From: Kofleriaceae bacterium
GTDB taxonomy: Bacteria > Myxococcota_A > Polyangia > Haliangiales > Haliangiaceae
Assembly (NCBI GenBank): GCA_013368795.1
Contig: JABFXX010000408.1
Span: 1 to 64,000, forward strand
Direction of reading: 5' to 3'
DNA length: 64,000 nucleotides
Shown: in pieces, positions 9,909-19,643 of the stretch
Layout: each line of letters starts with the position of its first letter
Position numbering within the stretch: position 1 is the stretch's first letter
Notes under the pieces: model-generated
The model's input: the letters and a program-made list of their open reading frames with translations, nothing else
What the model was told of the DNA's origin: nothing
Database searches by the model: none
Program-made: the position numbers and the translations under genes

Positions 9909-10343
9909 CTAGTCCTCGCGCCGCTCGGCGAGCTTCTTCCGCTCGGTCCGCCAGCGCTCGAAGTGGCGCTCGATGACCTCGCGTTCGGCGTGGGCTCTCG
10001 TGAGCGAGCTGCGCGCTGCATCGACGTGGCCGAGGCGAGCGTCGTGCGCGTCCTCGGCGCGAGCCTCCTCGGCGAGTGCGTCGGCGAGGTCGCGGCGGCG
10101 GCGCGCGACGAAGCGCTCGGCCATGACGAGGCGATCGGGAGTCCCTGACAGCAGTGAATCGCGTGTGGCGACGGCGCCGGCAAGTGCGGTACGCGCGGCA
10201 ACAGTTCGCGCACGAGCCGCTTCGAGACGGCCTTGCGTTTCGCGCGCATCACCGATGGCAGCTGCGAGATCTCCGCGCCTGACACGTTCGTCGCGAGCGC
10301 GGGCTTCTCGCACGGGTGACAGCCGGTAGCGATCGTCGGCCAC
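9909..10343 (-). CDS. Coiled-coil protein, possibly FliJ/YscO-like
   Basis: Highly charged Ala/Arg/Glu helical sequence, N-term YRLSPVREARARDERVRRGDL, C-term ERHFERWRTERKKLAERRED. Confidence 0.45.
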   Translation of the reverse strand: MADDRYRLSPVREARARDERVRRGDLAAAIGDARETQGRLEAARARTVAARTALAGAVATRDSLLSGTPDRLVMAERFVARRRRDLADALAEEARAEDAHDARLGHVDAARSSLTRAHAEREVIERHFERWRTERKKLAERRED

Positions 10344-10368
10344 AGCGGAATGTTACACTGCCGGTCGC

Positions 10369-12144
10369 ATGCTCCAGGCGGGGGACGCGCCGATCGACCG
10401 GTATGTCGTGCTCGAGCACCTCTCCGAGGGTGGCATGGGCGCGATCTACGTCGGTAAGAAGATGGGCGCGGGCGGCTTCGAGATGGAGGTCGTCCTGAAG
10501 CAGCTCCTGCCGGAGTTCACGCAGCAGGAGGAGTTCATCGACCTGTTCCTGCGCGAGGCGAAGCTCTCGGCGACGCTCGATCACGCGAACATCGTCCACA
10601 CGATCGATCTCGTCACCGCGGGCGGCGAGTACTTCATCGTGATGGAGTACCTGCCGGGCGGCGACCTGCGCACGCTGCTCAAGAAGGCGAAGCGCCGCGG
10701 CAAGCGGTTCTCGCCGGCCGCGGCGATCTACATCTCGCGCGAGGTGCTGTCGGCGCTGGCCTACGCGCACAGCAAGCGCGACTTCGACGGCAACCCGCTC
10801 AAGCTGATCCATCGCGACGTCTCGCCGTCGAACATCCTGCTGTCGTACTCGGGCGAGGTGAAGCTGACCGACTTCGGCATCGCGAAGGCGGCGACGCACA
10901 CGTCGCTGTTCTACAAGGTGAAGGGCAAGGTCGGCTACATGTCGCCCGAGCAGGCGAAGAGCGAGGCGATGGATCATCGCTCGGACCTCTACTCGCTCGC
11001 GGTCTGCATGTACGAGATCCTGACGGGCGAGCGACTGTTCGTGCACGCGGGCCTGACGACGAGCGCCGACGAGATCTACTCGCAGCAGGTGCCGCAGATC
11101 TCGCGCAAGGTGCCGGGACTGCCCGCCGACATGGACGCGATCATGGCGAAGGCGCTCTCGCTGTCGCCCGACAAGCGGTTCCAGACGGCGGGCGAGTTCC
11201 AGGAGGCGTTGATGCGCTGCGCGCACCGCAACGGTCTCCTCATGAGCGCGCCCGAGCTCGCGAACGAGCTACGCGATGCGTGCGGGCCTCCCGATCAGTG
11301 GCGCGGCGACGACGATGACGACGAGCTCGAGCTCGGCGCGCCGCGCGCGGGCACCGAGGTCTACGATCCGGCGGCTGACGACGACGACGAGGATTACGAC
11401 GACGCGATGCTCTCCGGCCCGCTGTCGATCCACAGCATCGCGGCGCGCGCGAAGTCGCCGTCGGCGAGCGGCAAGCTGATGCCGCCGAAGCTGCCGCTGC
11501 CCGCAGAGGCGAAGTCGCCGCCGCTCGGCGTGAAGTCGATGGTGCCGGCGAAGCTGCCGCGGCCGAAGACGGAGGTCGATCGCTTTCACGGCGTCGAGCT
11601 GACGTCGATCATCAACATGATGGATCTCGACGAGCAGGGCGCGCAGCCGCTCGTCGATCTCAGCATGGCGCCGTCGCTCGACTCGGGGCCACGTCTGCTC
11701 GATTCGGGGCCGCGCTCGCTGTCGGATGACTCGGGGCCGCAATCGTTCCCGACGGCGAATCCGCGCAGCCGCATCGACTCGGATCCGGCGCTCAATTCGC
11801 TCGTGTCGTCGCTGCCGCCCGCCGGCGCGATGCTGCCGCGGCCGATCGCGCAGCCTCGTGCCACGGGCACGATGGCAAAGCCGAGATCGACGGCCAGTGC
11901 TCCCGCGCCCGCGGCGCCGAGTGCGCTCGTCGATCCGTCGGACATCATGCCGACGCTGCCGCGACGCACGTTCGATCAGGTGCAGGCGCCTCAGATCCAG
12001 AAGACATCGCAGAAGCGCGCGCAGACGCCAGGATCACGCAGCGTGATTCGCCCGTGGATGGTGATCGCAGTGGTCGTACTCGTCGCGCTCATCGTCACGT
12101 TGATCGTCGCTTTCTCGGGCCCTGACGTGGCGGCTGGAAAGTAG
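10369..12144 (+). CDS. Ser/Thr protein kinase with C-terminal TM helix
   Basis: YVVLEHLSEGGMGAIYVGKK, HRDVSPSNILLS, DFGIAKAATHTS. Confidence 0.93.
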   Translation: MLQAGDAPIDRYVVLEHLSEGGMGAIYVGKKMGAGGFEMEVVLKQLLPEFTQQEEFIDLFLREAKLSATLDHANIVHTIDLVTAGGEYFIVMEYLPGGDLRTLLKKAKRRGKRFSPAAAIYISREVLSALAYAHSKRDFDGNPLKLIHRDVSPSNILLSYSGEVKLTDFGIAKAATHTSLFYKVKGKVGYMSPEQAKSEAMDHRSDLYSLAVCMYEILTGERLFVHAGLTTSADEIYSQQVPQISRKVPGLPADMDAIMAKALSLSPDKRFQTAGEFQEALMRCAHRNGLLMSAPELANELRDACGPPDQWRGDDDDDELELGAPRAGTEVYDPAADDDDEDYDDAMLSGPLSIHSIAARAKSPSASGKLMPPKLPLPAEAKSPPLGVKSMVPAKLPRPKTEVDRFHGVELTSIINMMDLDEQGAQPLVDLSMAPSLDSGPRLLDSGPRSLSDDSGPQSFPTANPRSRIDSDPALNSLVSSLPPAGAMLPRPIAQPRATGTMAKPRSTASAPAPAAPSALVDPSDIMPTLPRRTFDQVQAPQIQKTSQKRAQTPGSRSVIRPWMVIAVVVLVALIVTLIVAFSGPDVAAGK

Positions 12145-12207
12145 CGAAGATCGTTCGGGGATCTAGAGGGGTGGGGGTATAGACACCACGTCCCGCGTGG
12201 GACTACC

Positions 12208-13593
12208 ATGATGATGGCTGACCGGATGTCTCGCGATCGATCCAATGTCACCGCGCTCCTGGACGACGCCCCGTCCTATTCGCGGCAAAACGCGGGCGGG
12301 ATCTTCGTCGTCATCAAGGGACCCGATCGCGGCGAAGCGGTTCGGCTGACGAACGAGCCCGTCTCGTTCGGCTCGGGCCCGCAGTGCAGCCTCGTGCTCA
12401 CCGACAAGACGGTGTCGCGCAAGCACCTCGAGGCGTCGCTCGTCGGCGACGAGGTCGTGATGAGCGACTGCGGCTCGACGAACGGCACGTTCATCCAGGG
12501 CTCGCGCTTCGAGAAGATCTCGATCGGCTTTGGCGCCGAGGTGAAGCTCGGCCGCACCGTCATCAAGTTCCTGCCCGACGAGGAGATCGTCGAGCCGGAG
12601 CCGAGCGCGCAGGCCGCGTTCGGGTCGATCGTCGGCGGCGACACGAAGATGCGCCAGATGTTCACGCTCCTCGAGGACGTCGCCGCGACGAACGCGACGG
12701 TACTCATCGAGGGCGAGACCGGCACCGGCAAGGAGCTGATCGCCGAGGAGATCCACAATCACTCGCCGCGCAAGGACGGTCCGTTCGTCGTGTTCGACTG
12801 CGGCAGTGTCCCGCGCGAGCTGATCGAATCGATGCTGTTCGGCCACGTGAAGGGCAGCTTCACCGGCGCGATCACGGATCGCCGCGGCGCGTTCGCCGAG
12901 GCCCACGGCGGCACGATCTTCCTCGACGAGATCGGCGAGATGGCGCTCGATCTCCAGCCGTCGCTGCTGCGCGTCCTCGACAAGCGCGCGGTGCGCAAGG
13001 TCGGCTCGAACACGTACGAGAAGATCGACGTCCGCGTCGTCGCGGCGACGAACCGCGACCTGCGCGCCGAAGTCGCGAAGAAGGCGTTCCGCGAGGACCT
13101 CTACTATCGCCTCGCCGTCATCCGCGTCTCGGTGCCGCCGCTGCGCGAGCGCGGCAGCGACATCCCGCTGCTCATCCAGCACTTCGTCAACAACTTCGGC
13201 CAGGGCCTCTCGGTCACGCCGGACGACATGGCGCGCCTCGTTCGCCACAGCTGGCCGGGCAACGTCCGCGAGCTGCGCAACGTGATCGAGCGTGCGTGTC
13301 TGCTCGCGCGCGGCTCGTCGATCAATCTCGAGGACGCGCTCGTCAGCGAGGCAGCTCCGAGCCTCGGCATCCGCACCGACCTGCCGTTCAAGGAAGCGAA
13401 GGGCCAGCTCGTCGAGCGGTTCGAGCAGGAGTACATCGAGGATCTGATGCGCCGGCACAAGATGAACTTGTCGGCGGCGGCGCGCGAAGCGCAGATCGAT
13501 CGCAAGCACCTGCGCGAGCTGATCCGCAAGTACGGTCTCGATCCTCGCCACCAGGGCAGCGAGGGCGCGAGCACCGAAGACGATCTGGACTAG
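12208..13593 (+). CDS. Sigma54-dependent transcriptional activator with N-terminal FHA domain
   Basis: FHA: VSRKHLEASLVGDEVVMSDCGSTNGTFI; AAA+: GETGTGKELIAEEIHNHSPR, GAFTGA equivalent GSFTGA; C-terminal Fis-type HTH. Confidence 0.95.
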   Translation: MMMADRMSRDRSNVTALLDDAPSYSRQNAGGIFVVIKGPDRGEAVRLTNEPVSFGSGPQCSLVLTDKTVSRKHLEASLVGDEVVMSDCGSTNGTFIQGSRFEKISIGFGAEVKLGRTVIKFLPDEEIVEPEPSAQAAFGSIVGGDTKMRQMFTLLEDVAATNATVLIEGETGTGKELIAEEIHNHSPRKDGPFVVFDCGSVPRELIESMLFGHVKGSFTGAITDRRGAFAEAHGGTIFLDEIGEMALDLQPSLLRVLDKRAVRKVGSNTYEKIDVRVVAATNRDLRAEVAKKAFREDLYYRLAVIRVSVPPLRERGSDIPLLIQHFVNNFGQGLSVTPDDMARLVRHSWPGNVRELRNVIERACLLARGSSINLEDALVSEAAPSLGIRTDLPFKEAKGQLVERFEQEYIEDLMRRHKMNLSAAAREAQIDRKHLRELIRKYGLDPRHQGSEGASTEDDLD

Positions 13594-13601
13594 CCCACGC
13601 A

Positions 13602-13652
13602 GCGCAGGCGTCTACCGAATCGTCAGGCTCGTGACGATCAGACCGCCTGCGC
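13602..13652. terminator. Nested-hairpin putative bidirectional terminator between convergent genes
   Basis: Outer stem GCGCAGGCG (13602-13610)/CGCCTGCGC (13644-13652); inner stem ATCGTCA (13619-13625)/TGACGAT (13632-13638). Confidence 0.6.
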
Positions 13653-13671
13653 GACACGCGGATGCGTGCGC

Positions 13672-16410
13672 TCAGGGATCGATGCGAACGCGGAAGGACA
13701 GGCGATCGTCCTTCACGTTGACGTCGTACTTGGTCCGCGCCTCGGTCGCGATGTCATAGACCTCGACGAGGTGAGGACCGATGTTCGTGTGGATGCGCTC
13801 GGTCGGGCACGTCATGCCGCTCGGCTGGCCGTCGACGTAGACGTAGTAGCGCTCCTTCGCCTTGCAGCGGATCACCATGATGCGCGCGTTGCCCGTCGAC
13901 GGCGTGATCGGCTTGAGCTTGATGTCGAACACGCCGTGGCCGTCGACCTCGGCGAGGTAGAGATCGTGGCCGGGCAGGAGCAGCGCCATCGTGTGGCGAT
14001 CCGCGGTGCCGGGTAGCTTCACCGGCGTGATGCCCTGATCGGCGCCGTCGATGAACACGCGCGCGCCCGACGGCGTCGACGACACGACGAGCTGATCGGA
14101 GGCCGCGCTCGGCGACGTGACGTCCGGCGTCGATGGATCGCCGGCCGCGCCCGCGTCGGGCGTCGTCGTCGCGACCTTCGTGCCGGCATCGGGCGTCGTC
14201 GTCGCGACCTTCGTACCGGCATCGGGCGTCGTCGCGACCGCAGCGGCTGCTGCGTCGGATTTCGTCGCCGCGACCTGCGTGCCGGCGTCGATCTTCGCCG
14301 TCGCGATCGGCGTGCCGGCGCCGTTGCCCGAACCGTCGACGTTCGACGACTCGGACTTCTTCTCGTTCATCGTCATGTACGCGTAGTAGCCGCCTGCGGT
14401 GACGCCACCGACGAGCAACATCGTCAGCGCGATCATCGGCGCACGGCTCTTCTTCTTCGCGACCGGCTTCGCGTCGGCGAGCGACGGGATCGATGACGAC
14501 GAGACCGGCTGACTCGACGCGCGGACCGGCGGTGGCGGCGCGAGGCTCGGCATCGTCGCCGATGGGCTGTCGACCGGCGGAGGCGTGAACTCCTCGGTGA
14601 CCACGCGCGCGGCCGGCTCGTACGTCGGCACCACCTGCGACTCGCCGCGCGCGGGCGCAGGAAGCGGCAGCTCGGATGCGACCTCGCTCGGCTCGTCGGG
14701 GAACCCGGCGAGCGGATCGGACTGGACGATGATCTCCGGGCTCGTCGGCGGCCGCTCCACCGGCGCGAGCTCGGCCGTCGGCGTCGACGCCCTGCGGTTG
14801 AGATCGTCGAGCATCGACGTCGACATCTCGCCGGTCTCGGAGTCGAAGCTCTGGCCGGGCGTCGGCTTGGGCACGCGCTGGATCGGCGTGGTCTGGAGGC
14901 TGTCGCGGTCGCGCGGCTCGTGGCCGGCGGGCATCGTCGCGATCTCGTCGTCGTTCGTCGGTGCCCGAGGCGGCAGCTTGATCGGTCCCGAGTCATCGAC
15001 CTCGAGCAGACCGCTCGGCTCGAGCAGACCGCTCGGCTCCTCGACGACGTCGGGAACCTGCGGCGCGGGCGGAGCGACCGGCGCGGGCGGACGCGCGGTG
15101 ATCGACGGGATCTGCGGCTTCGTCGGCGGAACCGAGGGCGGCGCGTTCGGGCGCTTGATCGGCGGCACCGACGGGATCTGCGGCTTTCCGATCGCGGGCA
15201 CGCCGAGGATCGTCTTCGCGGGCGCACCGGCGGGCTCGCGCAGCGACGGCGGCGTGGTCGCGATGCCCGGCGGGACGGGGATCGGCGGCGGCGCGATGCC
15301 CGGCACCGTCGAGAACGGGGACACTGCCTTGAGATCGGGGATCGTCGTGGCCGGCGACACCGTCTGCACCGCGCTCGGCTCGGTGCGCGCCTCGGGACGC
15401 GTGCCCGGTCGCGCGTAGCCGATCTCGATCGACTCCGCTGACTCCTGACCGAGCGAGGGCGCCTGGCCGAGGTTCAGCGCGACCATGCCGGAGAGGTTGC
15501 CCTCGTTGAGCGTCGCGTAACGATCGAGCGTCTGCTTGATCATCGCGCCGATGTCCTTGCGCGTGCCCGGCACCGGCGCGACGCGAAGCGCGGCATCGAG
15601 TGCATCGGCGAGCGCACGCGCGTCTGGGAAGCGCTCGAACGGCGAGCGCGCGAGGCAGCGCTGCAGCACGCGGACGATCGGCCGCGGCAGCGGCGGCTCG
15701 GCGGGCGGGCCGGCGAGGATCGCCTGCGCGATCTGCGCGGGCGCTTCGCCGCGATACGCGCGCTGACCGGTGACGAGCTCGTACGCGATCACGCCGAGCA
15801 CGAACACGTCGGTCGCTGCCGACGTCGCCTCGCCGGCCAGCTGCTCGGGCGCGAGATACGGGATGCGATGCGCCAGGCGCGGCGAGTCGACCGGCCGCGG
15901 CGGCATCGTCGCGGCGAGGATGCCGAAGTCGGTGACCTTCACGTCGCCGTCGGCGGTGACGATCACGTTCGTCGGCGACAGACCGAGATGCGAGAGGCCG
16001 CGACCGTGCGCGTAGCCGACGGCGCGCGCTGCCTGCGAGACGAGCGCGAGTGCCCCGCCCGCAGCGATCGCTGCACCGGCGAGCCGCGTCTCCTGCATGA
16101 GACGAAAGGCGTCGAGACCGGCGACGAGCTCGACGGCCGTGAACGTCTGCCCCTGCGCCACGCCGAACTCGCTCATGCGCGCGATGCGCGGATGTTCGAG
16201 GCTGCCGTAGCTGCGTGCAGCGGCAGACAATGCCTGCGCGGCGCTGCCGACCGTGAGCTCGGCCAGGAACCGCTTGACGGCGAACTGGCGCTCGAAGCCG
16301 GCGACGCCGAATACTTTCGCGCGCGAAACCATCCCGTTGGGGCCGCCGCCGATTGGCTCCAACAGCTGGTAGCGCCCGACGCGCTCCGTCGCGGTGGACG
16401 AGTCCTTCAC
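13672..16410 (-). CDS. Ser/Thr protein kinase with Pro-rich linker, TM helix and C-terminal PEGA-like domain
   Basis: YQLLEPIGGGPNGMVSRAK, HLGLSPTNVIVTADGDVKVTDFGI; PEGA-like VVSSTPSGARVFIDGADQGITPVKLPG. Confidence 0.9.
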   Translation of the reverse strand: MKDSSTATERVGRYQLLEPIGGGPNGMVSRAKVFGVAGFERQFAVKRFLAELTVGSAAQALSAAARSYGSLEHPRIARMSEFGVAQGQTFTAVELVAGLDAFRLMQETRLAGAAIAAGGALALVSQAARAVGYAHGRGLSHLGLSPTNVIVTADGDVKVTDFGILAATMPPRPVDSPRLAHRIPYLAPEQLAGEATSAATDVFVLGVIAYELVTGQRAYRGEAPAQIAQAILAGPPAEPPLPRPIVRVLQRCLARSPFERFPDARALADALDAALRVAPVPGTRKDIGAMIKQTLDRYATLNEGNLSGMVALNLGQAPSLGQESAESIEIGYARPGTRPEARTEPSAVQTVSPATTIPDLKAVSPFSTVPGIAPPPIPVPPGIATTPPSLREPAGAPAKTILGVPAIGKPQIPSVPPIKRPNAPPSVPPTKPQIPSITARPPAPVAPPAPQVPDVVEEPSGLLEPSGLLEVDDSGPIKLPPRAPTNDDEIATMPAGHEPRDRDSLQTTPIQRVPKPTPGQSFDSETGEMSTSMLDDLNRRASTPTAELAPVERPPTSPEIIVQSDPLAGFPDEPSEVASELPLPAPARGESQVVPTYEPAARVVTEEFTPPPVDSPSATMPSLAPPPPVRASSQPVSSSSIPSLADAKPVAKKKSRAPMIALTMLLVGGVTAGGYYAYMTMNEKKSESSNVDGSGNGAGTPIATAKIDAGTQVAATKSDAAAAAVATTPDAGTKVATTTPDAGTKVATTTPDAGAAGDPSTPDVTSPSAASDQLVVSSTPSGARVFIDGADQGITPVKLPGTADRHTMALLLPGHDLYLAEVDGHGVFDIKLKPITPSTGNARIMVIRCKAKERYYVYVDGQPSGMTCPTERIHTNIGPHLVEVYDIATEARTKYDVNVKDDRLSFRVRIDP

Positions 16411-16622
16411 CCGGAGTTCACTCTACCTGATGATCTCCCGATGACGCGACGCGTTGGCGGCGTGATCGACCAACGTGCCGCGAAGTTGCCCGCACGAGCG
16501 AACGCTGGCACCCACAAAGGATGGGCAGGACTCCGGAACGATCGAAGTTGGTTCGAGGGACCACCGCGGCGTTTTCGCGCAAGCAGCGCCAAGTGGGTGA
16601 TGAGATCGCGGTAAAGGAAGAC

Positions 16623-17297
16623 GTGGCCGAGAAGAAGCCTGACGCCAAGACCGAGGCCAAGGCGGAGGCGAAAGCCGAAGCGAAGCCAACCGCGGACGCG
16701 AAGACCGACCGGAAGTCGGCGCCCCAGGCCGAGGCAAAGTCCGAAGCCAAGGCGGCAGATCCGAAGGCCGAGGCAAAGTCCGAAGCCAAGGCCGATCTGA
16801 AGGACGTGCCGGCGATCCAGACCCCAGCGCCGACGGCCGAGCCCTGGCCCGACGCGACGCCGACGCCGATGAATCCCGTCGAGCCCGGCGACGCCGTGCG
16901 CCAGGCGCGGACCCAGACCGTCACGATTCCCGCCGAGGCTGACCTCGGGCGTCCGCCCGATATGCCGAAGACGAGTGCGCCGCCACCGCTCGCGCTCGGC
17001 GCCGTCGAGGACCCGACGCACATGCCCGGGCCCAAGGACGTGCCGAACGGCAACCCCGGCGACCCTGCGCCGCCGCCAGGCCGGGTGCCGCCGGGCGATT
17101 CTCGCTCGCTCCGTCGAGCCAACGAGTTCGCGCTCGTCTACCGCGTCGGCACGTGCGTGATCACGCGGACCGGTAGCGTCGGGACGCGCGGCCAGTGGCG
17201 TGTCGTCGAATACCCTACAACCTCGTTCGCCTCCAACTCGTACGCGAAGGAGTGCTCGCGGTTCGTCTCGGAGGGGTTCTCGGATTATCGTGAGTGA
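16623..17297 (+). CDS. Low-complexity Ala/Lys/Glu-rich hypothetical protein
   Basis: EAKAEAKAEAKPT...AEAKSEAKA repeats; GTG at 16623 has SD AAAGGAAG (alternative start 16521). Confidence 0.6.
   Translation: MAEKKPDAKTEAKAEAKAEAKPTADAKTDRKSAPQAEAKSEAKAADPKAEAKSEAKADLKDVPAIQTPAPTAEPWPDATPTPMNPVEPGDAVRQARTQTVTIPAEADLGRPPDMPKTSAPPPLALGAVEDPTHMPGPKDVPNGNPGDPAPPPGRVPPGDSRSLRRANEFALVYRVGTCVITRTGSVGTRGQWRVVEYPTTSFASNSYAKECSRFVSEGFSDYRE
16726..16792 (+). repeat. In-frame 39-bp-period repeat (28-bp identical blocks at 16726-16753 and 16765-16792)
   Basis: aggccgaggcaaagtccgaagccaaggc appears twice. Confidence 0.9.
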
Positions 17298-18141
17298 GGT
17301 GTCCGAACAGTCGAAGTCGCGCAAGGCGCTCGCGCTCAGGTCCTCGTGGCTCGTGCGCTGGGCCCTCGAAGCGCCGACGCGCTGGCTCGGTCGGCGAAGC
17401 ACGATCGGCCAGGATGTCGCCGGCGGCGCCGACGGCCTGTCGTATCTGCGCCACCTCGCGCGCGGCAATCGGCTTCGTCGGCGCGACGCGTTCTCGGAGC
17501 TGTCGCCCGAGTCGCCGCCGGTGCTCATCATCCACGGCTTCCTCGGCACGCGCGGCTCGATGTACATCCTCGAGCGACGGCTCGTCGCCGACGGGTTCGT
17601 GTGCGTGTCGTTCAACCTCGGCACGCTGAACGTCCGCGACATCCGGCGCTCGGCGTTCCTCATTCACCGCAAGATCGAGCGCATCCTCGCCCAGACCCCG
17701 TCGCAGAAGATCGACATCATCGGTCACTCGATGGGCGGCCTCATCGGCCTCTATTACGTGAAGAAGCTCGGCGGCCACGCGCGGGTCCGCAAGCTCATCA
17801 TGCTGGGCACCCCGGTCCGCGGGACCTGGGCGGCGCTCGCCGGTGTCATGACGCTCGGCCTGTGGTCGACCTCGTCGTGGCAGCTACTCCCGCGGAGCCG
17901 GTTCCTCGACGAGCTGGCCCAGGGCCCCATCCCGGACGGGGTCGAGGTCTCGACCATCGCGGCGGCCCGCGACTGGGTCGTCCCGCTCCAGACCACGCGA
18001 ATGACCGGGGCGACGGCCATGACCGTCCCTCTGGGGCATTCGAGCCTGGTTGTCTCCGAGGAGGTCTACCGGCGTGTCGTCAACACGCTGCGGCCTCCGC
18101 ACGAGGACCAACTGATCGACGAGCCGGTGGCCACGGACTGA
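17290..18141 (+). CDS. Alpha/beta hydrolase (lipase/esterase-like)
   Basis: VLIIHGFLGTRG and nucleophile elbow GHSMGG; GTG start overlaps the end of the upstream gene. Confidence 0.85.
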   Translation: MSEVSEQSKSRKALALRSSWLVRWALEAPTRWLGRRSTIGQDVAGGADGLSYLRHLARGNRLRRRDAFSELSPESPPVLIIHGFLGTRGSMYILERRLVADGFVCVSFNLGTLNVRDIRRSAFLIHRKIERILAQTPSQKIDIIGHSMGGLIGLYYVKKLGGHARVRKLIMLGTPVRGTWAALAGVMTLGLWSTSSWQLLPRSRFLDELAQGPIPDGVEVSTIAAARDWVVPLQTTRMTGATAMTVPLGHSSLVVSEEVYRRVVNTLRPPHEDQLIDEPVATD

Positions 18142-18196
18142 AATCAGGTGGTTTGCTTGCGCTACTCCGTCGGTCGGCACTAGAATTTTCGAGTCC

Positions 18197-19150
18197 TTGG
18201 CCGCTCCCTCGACGTCCATGAACGACCGTCCTCGCTTTGCACTGCGCTTCATCTCGGGCAAGTACCAGGGAGGCGAGTTCCCGCTTCGTATGAACCGGGA
18301 AATCATCATCGGTCGATCCAGTGATCTCGACATGGTTCTCGTCGAGGACATGGTCTCGCGCCGTCACGCGAAGATCAGCTCGACCGACGCCGAGGTCTAC
18401 ATCCAGGACATGGGCTCGACGAACGGTACGTTCGTCAACGGCGAGAAGATCGCGGGCCGCGCGCTGCTCCACGAGGGTGACCGCATCCTGGTCGGCACGT
18501 CGATCATCAAGGTCGTCGCGGTCGAGGGCATCGTCGCGCAGCAGAGCGAGGCCGAGGCGCGCCGCCGCCTCGAGGCCGGTGCGCAGCAGCGCCAGGCGAC
18601 CCAGGGACGTCCGATGTCGGGCGTCATCGAAGAGATTCCGCTCCCCGACCTGCTGCAGCTCCTCTCGTCGAGCCGCAAGTCGGGTGTGCTGACGATCAAC
18701 ATCGGCGTCAGCATCGGCAAGATCTTCCTCCGTAAGGGCCAGATCTACTTCTCGACGATCAACGAGGACTTCTCGGTCAGCCCGCAGAAGGCGATCTACC
18801 GCATGCTCACCTGGGAGACGGGCACGTTCGAGCTCGAGCCCGGCGGTGAGATGCAGGTGATGAACGAAGTGCAGGACTCGACCGAAGGCCTCCTCATGGA
18901 AGGCGTTCGTCAGCTCGACGAGTTCCGTAACCTGCAGAAAAATCTCCCGCCGCTCGGTTCGCCGCTCGCCGTGCCAACCCCGCTCGCCGGCAAGCTCCGC
19001 GACCTCACGCCGTCGGAGCTCGACACGTTCCAGCTTGTCCTCGATCACGGCCAGCTGCAGAAAGTGCTCGATAACTTCCCGGGTACGGACCTCGACGCAG
19101 CGCAGAACATCATCAGCTTGATGAAGCGCGAGTTTGTCGTCGTCCCGTGA
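18197..19150 (+). CDS. FHA domain + DUF4388 (PATAN-like) protein
   Basis: VSRRHAKISSTDAEVYIQDMGSTNGTFVNGEKI; C-term EEIPLPDLLQLLSSSRKSGVLTIN. Confidence 0.88.
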   Translation: MAAPSTSMNDRPRFALRFISGKYQGGEFPLRMNREIIIGRSSDLDMVLVEDMVSRRHAKISSTDAEVYIQDMGSTNGTFVNGEKIAGRALLHEGDRILVGTSIIKVVAVEGIVAQQSEAEARRRLEAGAQQRQATQGRPMSGVIEEIPLPDLLQLLSSSRKSGVLTINIGVSIGKIFLRKGQIYFSTINEDFSVSPQKAIYRMLTWETGTFELEPGGEMQVMNEVQDSTEGLLMEGVRQLDEFRNLQKNLPPLGSPLAVPTPLAGKLRDLTPSELDTFQLVLDHGQLQKVLDNFPGTDLDAAQNIISLMKREFVVVP

Positions 19151-19191
19151 GACGACCGGGCGCGGCTCGACTCGGATGGTAAGCTGGAGAT

Positions 19192-19605
19192 GTGCCTCCG
19201 GCATGTGTCCGCATCGAGACGATCGATAGCGACGCCCTGCGAAGCCCATATCGCGGGATCGCCACCGGACGACGAACGCTTCGGCTGACCGTGTCGATCG
19301 CGCCTCGCGGCATGTTGCCCTGCGAGGTGACGATCGACGTCGACGATACGTCCGTCGAGATCTGCGACCACCGCGGATGTTTCGCGGTCACGCAGATCGA
19401 TCAGCTGTTCGTGGTCGAGCGGCAGCCACCTGCGTGGCGGTTCCTCACCTGGTTCGGCGTGTTCGCGCGCCGGCGCGGCTGTCCGGATCGCCTGCTGCTC
19501 GAAACTCCCGACGGTCACGTCGCACGGTTCGTCGAGCGCGCGATCGAGGAGAGACTTGGACTTCGCGACGAGCCCGTGCGCGGTGAGCTGAGAGTCGCCG
19601 AGTAG
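19192..19605 (+). CDS. Hypothetical protein (137 aa)
   Basis: ORF in track, co-directional and tightly spaced. Confidence 0.5.
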   Translation: MPPACVRIETIDSDALRSPYRGIATGRRTLRLTVSIAPRGMLPCEVTIDVDDTSVEICDHRGCFAVTQIDQLFVVERQPPAWRFLTWFGVFARRRGCPDRLLLETPDGHVARFVERAIEERLGLRDEPVRGELRVAE

Positions 19606-19643
19606 TCACTCGACGCTCGACGAATCGTGCTACGACCGATCGC

